DNA of 64,000 bases from Lumbricus rubellus (taxonomy: Eukaryota > Annelida > Clitellata > Crassiclitellata > Lumbricidae), in the NCBI GenBank assembly GCA_945859605.1, contig OX243817.1:26406843-26470842 (forward strand). The letters run 5' to 3'. The translations under genes and the position numbers were made by a program. The notes below the pieces were generated by a model that saw only the letters and a list, made by a program, of their open reading frames with translations, ran no database searches and had not been told where the DNA came from. Positions 17,911 to 30,746 of the stretch are shown one piece after another (within the stretch, counting starts at the first letter, position 1; every line of letters starts with the position of its first letter).

Positions 17911-19430
17911 CAGTGTTTAATCTAGTCCCCCTCCGCTGGGGGGGGAATTCAGATTTCTGGGGGGGGAGACAATCGAGCGTCCGAAGGACGCTCGTGAGGC
18001 GCGTAGCGCCGAGACCCGTAAGGGGAGGAGTATGGGGAGGGGGATGTGCCCCCTCCCCATCAGAAACTTTTTGAATTTCCACATTGCAATGGTAGCATTT
18101 TAAGGTGTCATCTTGACAAAATGCCTGTACTTGTTCAGAGCATCATGAGAAACTTTTTGAATTTCCACATTGCAATGGTAGCATTTTAAGGTGTCATCTT
18201 GACAAAATGCCTGTACTTGTTCAGAGCATCATGAGAAACTTTTTGAATTTCCACATTGCAATGGCAGCATTTTAAGGTGTCATCTTAACAAAATGCCTGT
18301 ACTTTTTCAGAGCCTCATCAGAAACGTTTTGAATTTCCACATTGCAATGGTAGCATTTTAAGGTGTCATCTTGACAAAATGCCTGTACTTGTTCAGAGCA
18401 TCATGAGAAACTTTTTGAATTTCCACATTGCAATGGTAGCATTTTAAGGTGTCATCTTGACAAAATGCCTGTACTTGTTCAGAGCATCATGAGAAACTTT
18501 TTGAATTTCCACATTGCAATGGTAGCATTTTAAGGTGTCATCTTGACAAAATGCCTGTACTTGTTCAGAGCATCATGAGAAACTTTTTGAATTTCCACAT
18601 TGCAATGGTAGCATTTTAAGGTGTCATCTTGACAAAATGCCTGTACTTGTTCAGAGCATCATGAGAAACTTTTTGAATTTCCACATTGCAATGGTAGCAT
18701 TTTAAGGTGTCATCTTGACAAAATGCCTGTACTTGTTCAGAGCATCATGAGAAACTTTTTGAATTTCCACTTTGCAATGGCAGCATTTTAAGGTGTCATC
18801 TTAAAAAAATACCTGTACTTTTTGAGTGCCTCATCAGAAACGTTTTGAATTTCCACATTTCAATAGCAGCATTTTAAGGTGTCATCTTAACAAAAAATAC
18901 CTGTACTTTTTGAGTGCCTCATCAGAAACGTTTTGAATTTCCACATTTCAATGGCAGCATTTTAAGGTGTCATCTTAACACTCATTTGAGCAGGATTGTG
19001 TCATATATTATAATAGTAAATAATTACTATAACCATATAATAGTAAATAATATCACGGTATATTATATTGTAACAGTTAATGTAATGCGATGATGTAAGC
19101 AGCAGCTAAAAACTATTATCATTTTTCCAAATTTTTCTGGAGGGATGTTGTCTCTGTTTTAAGTTAGGCAAAATAGTGTTTATACTAATATATACAGTAA
19201 GTTATAGCCTACTCATTGCAACATGATAGTATCATATATTATATTAGTAAATAATGTCGTTATAATCATATAATAGTAAATAATATCACGATATATTATA
19301 ACACTTCATGTAAAACAATGATGAAAACAGTAAAAAAACTAATATCATTTTGTCAAATTTTTCTGGGGGGGGAAATGTCAATCCTGGGGGGGGAACTTTC
19401 CCCCCCCAGAGACGTCTAGATTAAACACTG
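17911..19430. mobile_element. 1.52 kb non-autonomous hAT element with internal minisatellite
   Basis: Ends CAGTGTTTAATCTAG and CTAGATTAAACACTG are exact inverse copies with an 8-bp target duplication GTTGTACC (17903-17910, 19431-19438). G-rich tracts lie just inside both ends. Three perfect stem-loops follow the left end, then about 10.7 copies of an 86-bp unit. The right half is AT-rich with no open frame. It lies upstream of the RhoGEF start. Confidence 0.92.
18061..18982. repeat. 86-bp minisatellite inside the hAT element
   Basis: About 10.7 units containing GAATTTCCACATTGCAATGG and GCATTTTAAGGTGTCATCTT, spaced 86 bases at the start of the array. Central units are almost identical. The last units diverge (TTTTTGAGTGCCTCATCAG). 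Confidence 0.93.
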
Positions 19431-20064
19431 GTTGTACCGTACATAATATGCAACAGCCGCGATATGTTCTCTAGGCCTAGCTATAGCCACTCTATCTGCA
19501 CTGAATAGATGTTATTATAGGCCTACGTACTGTAAGCCTTTAGGGTATGTGGTGTAAATATTGCGAATCTTCGATGAATCATTCAGCTAAGAATTAAATG
19601 CCTCTCACCACGAACTTTGTACGTTGAAACTTTAAACATCGATACCACATGGAGTAGGCTACAACCACGTTGATTCGACGAAGCGCTCGTGAATAAGCCG
19701 GTGCTCTGCGTTTAACTTTCAAGTGGGTCTTTTGACATTTGGATTTTACGATTAGGATAGACTAAGCTGCATTACACACAATACAGAGGCCTAGGCCTAT
19801 AGCAGGCTCACGAGTTTGGATCATCAATTCGATCGGTTTCTGATAGGCCTACAACAGAGATAGGCCTGTTGCGAACTCTAGCTAGTTAACGTGAACCATA
19901 TTAGCCTATAGGCCTAACTACGTAGACCCTACGGCTGAAGAAATTCTGAAGTGTTGGATAACAGAAATTTCTGTTAGAAATAAACTCGAGTGATATTGAT
20001 TATTGATCGATTTCTCGTGACACACTATAGTCTATAGCGTCGTTGGTCTATAGTTGTAATAAGT

Positions 20065-20531
20065 ATGCTGAGGATTGAGGAGAGTCAGTCGAAACTGCGA
20101 GGCCATCTGGCAACTGCTGTGGTCAGTGTCGAGCAAATGAAACTCGGTGGCATCTCTTTATCGGTCTGTGGGAATTATAAAGCAGCATGCAATGGAGCGA
20201 ATCATGAGAATCATGGCGGCAAAACTTGGATGGATAATCCAGAGATGAAATTGAATTCCGCAAATGACAGTAAGTCGGCGTCCTTTCTTTCAAAATTTCA
20301 GGTAGCCTATAGGCCTAAGCCACATTATTTTCATCGTCGTCATGATCGTCATCACTTTTATCATCATCATCGTCATCTTCATCATCATCATCACCATCGT
20401 CATCTTCATCATCATCATCACCATCGTCGTCACCGTCACCACTGTCGTCACATGACTCGCATCATCTTAGTTTCCTTTCTATCGCTATCGTATTCACCAG
20501 TGATGTCAGCGACTCAGTGATCACTGTCATC

Positions 20532-20630
<99 letters not shown>

Positions 20631-23600
20631 CCACCACCACCATCACCACCACCATCACCACCATCGATGGCATCATTATCATTGTCATCTTATCCCTCAT
20701 CTTCATACATTGTTTTTGGGTGTTCACAATTGTTAATCTTCTTAATTAACCATATTACATAATTATATCCTGTCTGCATGTTGCACGTGACCGCCATTAA
20801 TCTATTTGCATAATGGCTTTAATCAGATTGTACAGTTTGTCAGTTACGCCTCTTAGTATATTTGACTTCACAAAATTATATGTACTTTGCTTTAATATTG
20901 ATTTTTTTGAACTCTTAGGTGGTTGCAAGCTGGATGAACCTTCAGGTTTGAATATTTATCCTGAGAGGTTGTCATGCCATGAACCAAATGGAATCAACAG
21001 AATTAATATGGAGCTGGTACTTTCAGGAGTGGCCGTATTTCTAGGTACTGTAATTGTTATTTTGAATCATCATATTTGACTTAGTCTCCTCTTTCATTTC
21101 AAGAATTTATATAGCGCCTCTTCAAGAAATCCACTCAGAAGCGCTCCCAGTCCAACCACGGTGAAACAAAAAAGTTTTAAGGAGCTTGTAGAACACTGAC
21201 GAGTCGACCCTAGGCAGCAAGCGCATCTGCAACGGGAGACTATTCCAGACAGAAGGACCTACAACTGAGAAAGCACGACGCTGACAGGTTGATGATTCAA
21301 CACGCGGGACCAAAAGCTTACCGCTAGAGGCAGAGCGAAGGGCTCTGCGAGAAAGGACAACAGATAATGGACAGCAGAGTTCACACAGATAAGTCGGGGC
21401 ACAGCCAAGAAGACAACGCCAAACCAGTGAAGCAATTCTGTATTCGATGCGCTGTGAGATAGGGAGCCAGTGTAGAGTATCACGAATGTAAGATGAAACG
21501 GATGCATATTTGGGGATTCGACCAATTAGCCGGGCTGCAGACCGAAGAACACGGTCAAGTCGGGATATCAATAATAGAGGCAAACCAACCAGAATAGAGC
21601 AACAGTAGTCCAAGCGGCTGGTAACAAAAGCATGAACAAGGGTAGCAGCAGAGTTCTCCTATCTCAAAATTTATCTTGCCAAATAGAACGCATAATTTGC
21701 AGATACCTTTTTAGTCATGATTTCCTATTGTTTTGGTGTTTGCTAGGTTTTGTGACATGACTCTTGTTGTGACCTGTCTTTAAAACTGGATGCAGGGGGT
21801 GTGTTACGACTCAACAAGACCAGATTTAGGGTGAAGGGCCCATTGGTACCCAGTATGCTTGAGCCCTTTTCTGCTGCAATTTCTTTGCCTTTGTTGATTG
21901 GCAATCTCCAACAGGACAACCCATATAATATAATGGGGTAAACAGTTATAATGTATCATTTTGACTAATAATTACAGGAAAAGGTGCTAAAGACCAATTT
22001 TAATTTGTTGGCTTGTAAACTGTTAACTAATTATTTTAAATTTGTATATGAAAATAAACTGGGAAGATCATTTTAGTTATAAATAAGGTGTCTCCTGCTA
22101 TATTAATTGGTATACAACTGATCTCTCAAATTTATACAAAACAAAGTGATGAGATTTTTGCTGCTTAACCAGTTTTTAATGGAGTTGCTCATACAGAAAA
22201 ACAAAGACAGTTCAAACTTCAAATAGTAATGAGCATGACCTCAAAACAAAAAACAGTCACGTAATTAGCTCACTTTAGGCCTGCAGTTAGGTCTAAATTT
22301 GAATAGGCCCAAAGGAGACTGTTCACACTTTAAGCTATACGCGAGTCATTGATAATAAGCAGATTAAGATCCAATTGTCCTAGATCATCACTCTCTAGGC
22401 TCAACATTTCAAGGTGGCCAACTTTCTGATGCATCCTGCTTAATATGTCAAGCATGTTCTGTTCTTAATTATTATCTTCATCTTAGGAAATGAGATATCA
22501 TCACTGCCATTTGTTATCTTGAGCACAATCAACATTAACAGTTCCTGTTGTCATGCATTTGACAGCGATGGGTACGAATAAATGACCACCAATGTCCTTT
22601 TTCATTTTCTGTCGAGTTCATTGCTTCCCTGAGTGTCAGTCCAAGAGATCTCATTTATACATGTCTATACAGCATATATTGGGGGGGGGGGAAATCCGTA
22701 GCTCAGTTGAAAGAGCGCTGGTCATTAAACGAAGATTATTATTATTATTATTAATTTAGTATTATTATTATTAATTATTAGCATAGTCTTGGTCTGTCTT
22801 TGTTTCTTTTTCCTTTGAATCTTGCATGTAGTGCGTTCTGTGCATTTCAGTCATGTGACATTCTCCTTATAACATCACCAAAACATGGGAGTTTTCCCTG
22901 AACGTCTTTGTCTAACAGGGTTGCTTTGAAACTTAATGACATTTGTTTAATGTCATCGTTTCATATTTCTGTAGTCTTGAAATTCCTCTGATCTGCCATG
23001 TTAGCCAACTCATTTATCATTTCTTCTGCCAGTTGTGCATTCTTATTATTATTCCCACATCTGGATATTAATTGTTAACACCAGTCCTGCTCTTGACTCA
23101 TCTTGAGACCTGCACTACACGCCTTGTCTTAAAAATTGTGACACAATCAGAGAGCACGAAAAACTCCAAATTAGGAAAATAAATGTTTTTAAAGAACGAG
23201 AGACCGATAGGGAAATTTGAGATATTAGTTTAGTCCGTAGTGTGGAATTACCAGTACTATATGTCAACATTGATATATGGAGTTACTGAGACTCTTCAAA
23301 TTATAAAAAAATTAAACCAACATGTACAATGTACATCTCCTACCATTGGATTACACATGGTCGATGAATCATAGTCGAGCATACTTCTTCATCACTGTGT
23401 ATACATGATTCAAGCCTGGATGGAAACCGAATCTTTAGCAGAGAGGTGTGTATAGCAGAGCGGTGTGTATGATGCCAGCTCAGGACCCTGGTACAAGCGC
23501 TTATACCGGGGTCCTCGTGCAAACCTTGTGCAAACTCGATTGTGAATTGGTCGAAGATAATTATAAAAATTGTTAATCTGGAATTTCTCTGAAACAGAGA

Positions 23601-23872
23601 GCAAAGCTTTTGGTGCTCGACTATAATTCATCGATCATATGTAATCCAATGGTAGGAGATGTACAATGTACATATTGGTCTAATTTTTTATAATTTGAAG
23701 AGTCTCAGTAACTCCATTTATCAATGTTGACATATAGCCTAGTATTTTCCACACTACGGACTAAACTAATATCTCGAATTTCTCTATCGGTCTCTCGTTC
23801 TTTAAAAACATTTATTTTCCTTCGGAGTTTTTCGTGCTGAGTATTCGCTCTGAACAGTCTTTTTATGAGGTG

Positions 23873-23957
<85 letters not shown>

Positions 23958-26900
23958 CCTAAACGTATAAATACAGTGCAATACAATAATGTTTTGATGA
24001 ACTTGCCCAAGTTTTAAGATCTACTCGAGTGATTATGCCAAATTGCCAATCTTTAATTCGGTTCATGTCATTTGACGAAATTACTGAATCTCTTCAACTC
24101 ACGATATTTACGTAATACTGATTTACAATGACAGACTTTTGTATGGTGTGATAGAATGCGTACAGAAAGGTCAAATCGTGTAGGAGAAGAGTGTGGGTCT
24201 CAAAACCACTTCAAACACTTAAGTGGATAGCATACAGTTATTGACTGTGGATGGCTGGAGGTAAAAGCGTCAGACAGCTGGACCTGAGACAGAATGCCAT
24301 TGTCTGGACGACCTTTAATCGCAGGACTTGTAGCGTTGGAGTTAATAGTCTATGCCTAAGTCGTGGGAAATATCTCTTAACAACTGAGCATGCTACACTA
24401 AAAGTGCTACAGTGAACAATATTATTGAGCTGATATTTAGAAATAATGACTGTTTGGTGCAGTAGTCATTCTGAAGCTGATCAAATTAACTTAGATGTAG
24501 CCACTTTTAGACAGTGCCTAAAGTATATATATATAAAAAGAAGTGCATGGAAGTCTATGCTGGCTTAATAACTGGTAGGACGGTGCTCAGATTTGAAAGT
24601 AAGTTCATGGATGCCGTCTATGACCGTCCCGTCACACTTTGAACCCTGCTCTTAGAATCCCTTCCCTACATAGGCCTACCAGTCAGATAACACATTCAGT
24701 AAAAAATGAAATGTTCAGGGCTTAACGACACTGTTTCATATCGAAGATGATTAGTGTCGGAGGCAGAGAACAACCTCACACTCCACGTTTATATTGCGAC
24801 CGAGCCACCCGCTGTAAAGATCCGACCGGGAATTGAACCCGGGCCGCCGGCGCGGCGAGCGGGCTACAACCCACTCGACCACGCAGGATCTTCAACAGAT
24901 TCCCACACTTAGGCCACCAGTTGCCATTATATTTGTTTTTGTGCTTTCAACACATTCAGTGAAAGCACAAAAACAAATATAATGGCAACTGGTGGCCCCC
25001 TAAGTGTGGGGGACGGCAAGTAAGTGTTGGAGAGACTAAGTGGTTGGGGACCTTGGGCTGGTGAGGGACTAAGTGGTAGGGACCCTGGGCTATCCACTGT
25101 GCAGTCGATATTTAAATCTGGTACTGAGAGTCTCTCAAAGGCCTGGGTGTTGAGACAGCCACTGTGAGCTAGGAAAGAGGAAGAAATTAGGACGGAGGGT
25201 AACAGGATCCAGTTAAGAAAGCAAAGAGTAAGCTTAATGGTGAAGCTAAAGCATAGCGGAAGACATCATCGTACAGAAGCATGTGATACAGGTCTGCTGG
25301 TCTTGGTGGTAGCCTAGTATTTGTATCGAGGAAGGATGAGATGGTCAAAACAGCATGACATAGGATGAGAAGTTGAGAAGGCCATCACTTTCCCATCCAG
25401 ATGTAATTTGATCGGTTCTCACAGATGGAACCGCTGGGAGTGGGGGGGGGGGGATGAGGTTAACAAAGCAAGTGGCTGCAATAGAAAGGAAAAGTTCTGT
25501 AAACATAGATTGTACAGCATTCACAGATAAACAGTTTTCTGTTCAGCAGCCCTCTCAGTATTCAGCGATGATGAGTATGCTGACTGTCCGTGAGAAGATG
25601 AGACGGTGAGGGAGAGGACTGGCCACCCACTCGCATATGCTGAGGCTAAGAAAATGAAGTCGCTAACACTTCATATGCATGGCTGCTTGAGGCTAGCTTA
25701 AGCTTTTCTTCTCTTTTTCTATCTTTTAATAAGATTTTGTTTTAGCACGTTTGGTACAGAAAGCTACAGGTATCTCCGTGTAGTCAGATTTTGTAAAATG
25801 TTATTTTCTGTCAGCCAATCCTGGCAATCAAGTGGCATTTAGTGTTAATTAACACCCAGGCCACAACAAGAGTCATGACAAAGTATCCTATCTACAAAAG
25901 TTTTTTAGAAATCGCCCTCAGAGAGGAAATTTGCCGGATAAATTATGTTTTTGGACATAGGAACAGCTGTCTGACAAAAATTAATCTAGAAAACAGACAA
26001 TCCTTGACTTTTGTAAGATTATTATTACTCCATCCGTCTCCCTGGATGCAGTTTATTGGCAGATGGGTGTCTGGGTAATTGGGTACATGCTTAAGATGAA
26101 TTGCTGTTTTATCAGGTTGCACTGACGTAGTTAGGAGCTTTGGGTGTTTTCCAAGCAGACAACGATGTATTATATGGGGATGCCTGTATTATATGGGGAT
26201 GCCGACAGCTCTAGTCTCAATGTCAGTTATTTGAGAGCAGGCCGACTGACTCATAATACTCTGTTAGCTGTGTAGAGAGACAAGGTTCCAACAAACTGAG
26301 TTGGTTGAAATCTGAGTCACTAGGAAGATGTTTATGACAAGTCATAACCATGGGGTGGAGGGAGATGGTTAAATGGTTACATGCAAGCAGAGAGATCAGA
26401 AGGATGCAGGTTCGTTAGCTGCTGGTTCCTGAAGCTTCACTCAGCCTTCTAGTCCCTACGCTGAGTAGCGAGACAAATGGGCACTTTTGCTGGCTGTCAT
26501 GCAGTTAAATTCGCGTCCTGTTGAACTTGTTATCATCCGTGACTAATATATCCTGAATCTTACTGTGTTATTGTTAGTTTGAATTGTTAATATTGTTTAT
26601 TGAAAAATGTTAACAATGTATCTTATGACTGCTATGGTGGTTGACGTCCTTAAAAGGAAGTAATTATAATTATAACAGTCCATCAGTTCACTTTCCCAAT
26701 TACAGATGTACATTTTCACATTTCAATGTAGGGCCTACAGTTGTACCAGATTATTTAGAAGCAAAGTAAACACAAAATGTTTTTTATTTGACCGTTTACT
26801 GTTCTACTCCAATGGCCATTGGAGCTCCTTTTCAATGGCCATTAAAGTTCTTTTTAATGGCCATTGATGCTCCTTTTCAATGGCCATTATTTATCGGGAA

Positions 26901-29900
26901 AAAAATTATTTACATAAATGTTTTAACATAAAAATACATTCATTCATTCATTCATTCATTCCAGAATTTTTCTATAGCGCTTCTTCAAGGGGGCTACTCG
27001 TAAGCGCTTCCAGCTCTAGCATGGCAACAAATCAGAGTTTTGATTTTATAAAAAAAATGCCCCAGTAAGAGCCCCAGGAAGAAGACATAGCTCTTCTTAC
27101 GTAGCCCATTCCAGAAACCAGTCCCACAATGGAAAAGGCTCAATTCTGCATAGTTGCAACTCATTCAAATGGAACAAGAGCACTCCCTTCTGTGCAGAAT
27201 AGAGTGCATGGGCAGTGGCCTAGAATACCCGAGGAACTACAGAACTCTCGCAGGTAGTGTGGGGCAACGCCAAGCTGACATTGCCGAACCAAAGCATTTA
27301 CATCAACATTTATCATACAGAACAATCTGATTTCGTGCCTTGTAGGTTTAGTCTTACCTCTAAATTCTGTGCTGTCTTTTGCTTTGTTTGCAAAAATATA
27401 AAACGTAACTTAGTTCTATAAAAATTTCATCATTTGGTGATCATCGGTGATGTTTTGCTGACAGGTCAGTGCGGTCTAGCTACGGATTGCTCAGTCATTG
27501 GAATATCTTGCAGACATCCGTGGTGGTCGATTACCGAACCATCATATGCACTCACAGAATTTGTAAAATTGCTACATTACTACGTGGTGCTTGCAAGGTA
27601 CGTTTTAAATAAAGCTAGTCAACAATATTTCATTCACTTATGAGCTATAAAAGATTAATTACTTAGCGTATTGTTTCATGGAAGACAAGATGACAATGGA
27701 AAGTTTATCCAGGCCGATCTGTGTATAAGGCTGTTGTATTGTATTGTATGAAAACATTATATTATCAAGCACCTCTAATATTTATTTATTTATTTATTTA
27801 CTGAGAATTTGATATAGCGCTCCTTCAAGGTTACTACTCAGTAGCGCTCCCAGTCCAACCCCGGTCGAATAAGACAGTATTGAGAAGAGAAAGAAATTTT
27901 ATTAAATTTTAATTAGGCGAACCATCTGTTCAAAGGCACCCACCCACGCCAAAGGCCATGAGAGAAGAAATAAAAATGCAAAGGAGGACGAGGAGGGGTC
28001 AATAATTACTAATTAATTAGGCCGATTCATCCTTTAATGGGCTAGCAGGTATATAGACTACTTTACAGCTATTACCTCAACTTTGCCAACTTCTGATTGT
28101 TTTATTCCAACGTTTAAAAGAAACAATATATTTATCAATATTTAGTCATCAGTTTCCATGATCTAATTGCAACATGAAGAATCATTGAAGATCGATAATT
28201 GTTGTGTATTCATAACTTTATGATAAAGTGCAATTGCTTTTGAGATAATAGCAATAGATTGTTTTGTTTTGTAGAAGCGAATTTGGCACTGGAGTTACAT
28301 TTCTTGTGGACAATCGCGATGGTCAAGTTGACTCCATGGAAATTATTTTTAAAGGCTTGAACAGATTAAATGTAAGTTCAATTGTCTGTAAAGTCTTTCC
28401 TCACTTGAAACTTTCTATAGAAGAAAGCATAGCATACATCCATGGATCAATGAAACTTCCCAGAAATTTGGTTTCAACTTTCAAGGTCAAAGTGTCTCTG
28501 AACTGAGGCACAAGCTTAAGGTGGATGGAGGATTGGAGGGTTAGCCTGGTGACATATGATGTGGTATTCCATGAATGAGGGAGGGAGGGAGCAAGCCCCT
28601 GGCATGCAATTATTATTGATATCAGCTATCACTTGATTTAACTAATATGGAGTCTATTTGAAGAGACATTCATTCATTTATTCATTCAGGGCATTGACAC
28701 AGAGCCCCTTTCTATGTGTCTACCCAGAGGCATTCCCAGTGCAACCCTGGCAGAAGGGACCTCTGTCTGAGTGTTGATAAATGTTACAGCAGCATTCCTG
28801 GCCATTTAGACGCAGATCCAGAGGAAGGTTATTCCCGGCAAATTATGGCCCAACACCACAAAAATGTGCGATTTAATTTTGTTCTGCACGAGGAATTGAG
28901 TTGTGTAGTTTGAAGATTTCTGTGGTTAGGCTCGGGTCATCTTTGAATAGGTTTCCGATGGAGGTGCAAACTAGTTATTAAGGCAGTTGGTTCTTTAAAT
29001 ATGAAGTACAATATCTGTTTGTAAAGTTTATATTTCGTCTTTGCTGTTGTATGTAAATTACATTCAGAAGTACACTTTCGTTAACACAGATAAAAAATGG
29101 GTTGAATCACTTGAATAAATTAAGTGTTGATTTTGTTTCTATGGAAAAGGTGGATTCTCCAAAGGCTTTTGATTCCATCTTCGTATTGTGCGAGGCCAAG
29201 AGCCTGGCATCAGTAGAGGAGAGGCTTACACCTGGACTTGATTACCAGGTAAGATGATGATCAGATGTGGAATTAACGATGGACGATTTTGAATACTCAA
29301 ACATTCTTTATGATGCACTCTGATATAAAGGAAATTAAGTTTTATAACAAGTCCCGGTCATGATTCCCAAAGTTTTCAATATAAGAGAATCATATTACTC
29401 TTTAATCACGTAAATTTACACCTATGTAGCACCCCTTCAAGATCTCTAGTCTTTAACGATGAGAGTGTACAAACAGTGGCTGGGAAGCCAATGCAGCTCA
29501 TCTTTACAGTGTTAAACACATGCATTTATATTAACCATTTAGAGCAATGTGTCACCACATAATTCGATAGCTTTATGACAAACAATTTCACTTTACAGAA
29601 GTTTGATTATGTGCTGTTACAAATCTCGAAAGGCTGCAAGCATTTGCTAAAACAGTGTTTTATTACGACTGTGTGAAATTTTTTATGGTGGTATTTGATT
29701 CAATGCAGTATGACATGAGAACTCAAAGTTCCAATCTGTCATGGGTTGATGATGTAACGAAACACTTAAAGAGTTCTTGATGGTGACAAGAATGCCATTG
29801 GCAGTGAGACCATGCGCGTTTGTCTGTAACAGTGTGTGGCAGACCATACCCTATGCTGAAATGCACTCGCCTTTTTCATTATGCTCCTGCATAGTTTCAA

Positions 29901-30653
29901 CAATAACTGGCTAACTTGTCTGCGCATTTATAAAGCACCTACCGAAGAAATCTTTGCAATGCTAATCTTGTACATGGTACAAGTTCTTAGCATTCATCTA
30001 GTGCATAAAATTTGCAGTCAAGTACCGGTAATTTTTTTGAGATTACAAATCCAGTGAATGCATGCCCCCAAACATTGTTAGTGATCAATAAATATTATAA
30101 CGTGGGGATTTAGAATGACAAAGGACTGGCATATGATTATCCCATGTTTATGAATTATTCCTGAGGAAAAAAAACTAACAGATGTTTGAACAATAGCAAA
30201 ATTAATTATTTAGTAGTATTGCTACTAGAAAAAGGTGCAAAGTTGGTCAACTGGAGATGTTTTACAGGTTAACACATTGACTGATGGAGGCACCATGTGC
30301 AAATTGTTCGATGTCAGTCAAGTGCCAACCGAATTCGGAGGAGAGGGTTGTCATGATCACAGAGAATGGGTGCACTACAGGCAGGTAATGTTATTGTTGA
30401 TGCTCCTCCTGCCTGCAGCCTTTCACATAACTCATGCTAATAATTATTATGAGATATTCAGGTTTTAAGATCCTTTTTCACCATTATCTCAGCTAATCTT
30501 CTAATCAGACTTGTATGAAAGGCAGGCAGCATGCTTATGGACACCAAGACAATGGGTTCCAAGACAAGAGACTGCAAGACCGAGACACAGAGTCACAGGG
30601 TCCAAGAATAGTTCAAGAATAATGTGCTTTAGAATTTGGGTTGTCTTTTCTGC

Positions 30654-30746
<93 letters not shown>

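Larger units (their letters stand above)
15812..20064. other. Head-to-head intergenic region between GMPR and the RhoGEF
   Basis: No gene is supported. The interval should contain both promoters. It holds repeated AAAACCCAAG and GTCCGAA-type degenerate sequence at 15970-16200, a run of TTGGCTTTTTT repeats at 16545-16640, a 29-bp triplet repeat, a 100-bp palindrome, a 1.5 kb hAT element, and many TAGGCCTA strings (about 16310-17350 and 19470-19930). Confidence 0.6.
20919..30384 (+). other. SEC14/CRAL-TRIO-like exons of the RhoGEF
   Basis: Exons 2-6 encode GVAVFLGQC, then ALTEFVKLLHYYVVLAR, GTGVTFLVDNRDGQVDSME, FDSIFVLCEAKSLASVEERL and KLFDVSQVPTEFGGEG with HDHREWVHYRQ. The VTFLVDNRDG strand and the EFGG....DH..W ending follow the plan of the SEC14-like domain in PLEKHG4, Kalirin and DBS proteins. 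The domain probably binds lipid or regulates the DH-PH. Start of the fold in exon 2 is approximate. Confidence 0.75.

Noticed and set aside
18061..18982. Possible CRISPR-like array
   Set aside because: Units are contiguous 86-bp repeats with no unique spacers, in a eukaryotic transposon.
20517..20762. Long Ser/Met/His homopolymer frames
   Set aside because: They are the three readings of a TCA/ATG microsatellite in an intron, without splice or family support.
24817..24892. Functional tRNA gene on the minus strand
   Set aside because: A and B boxes and pairing ends are present, but the T-arm does not meet the acceptor stem properly and SINE body sequence follows.
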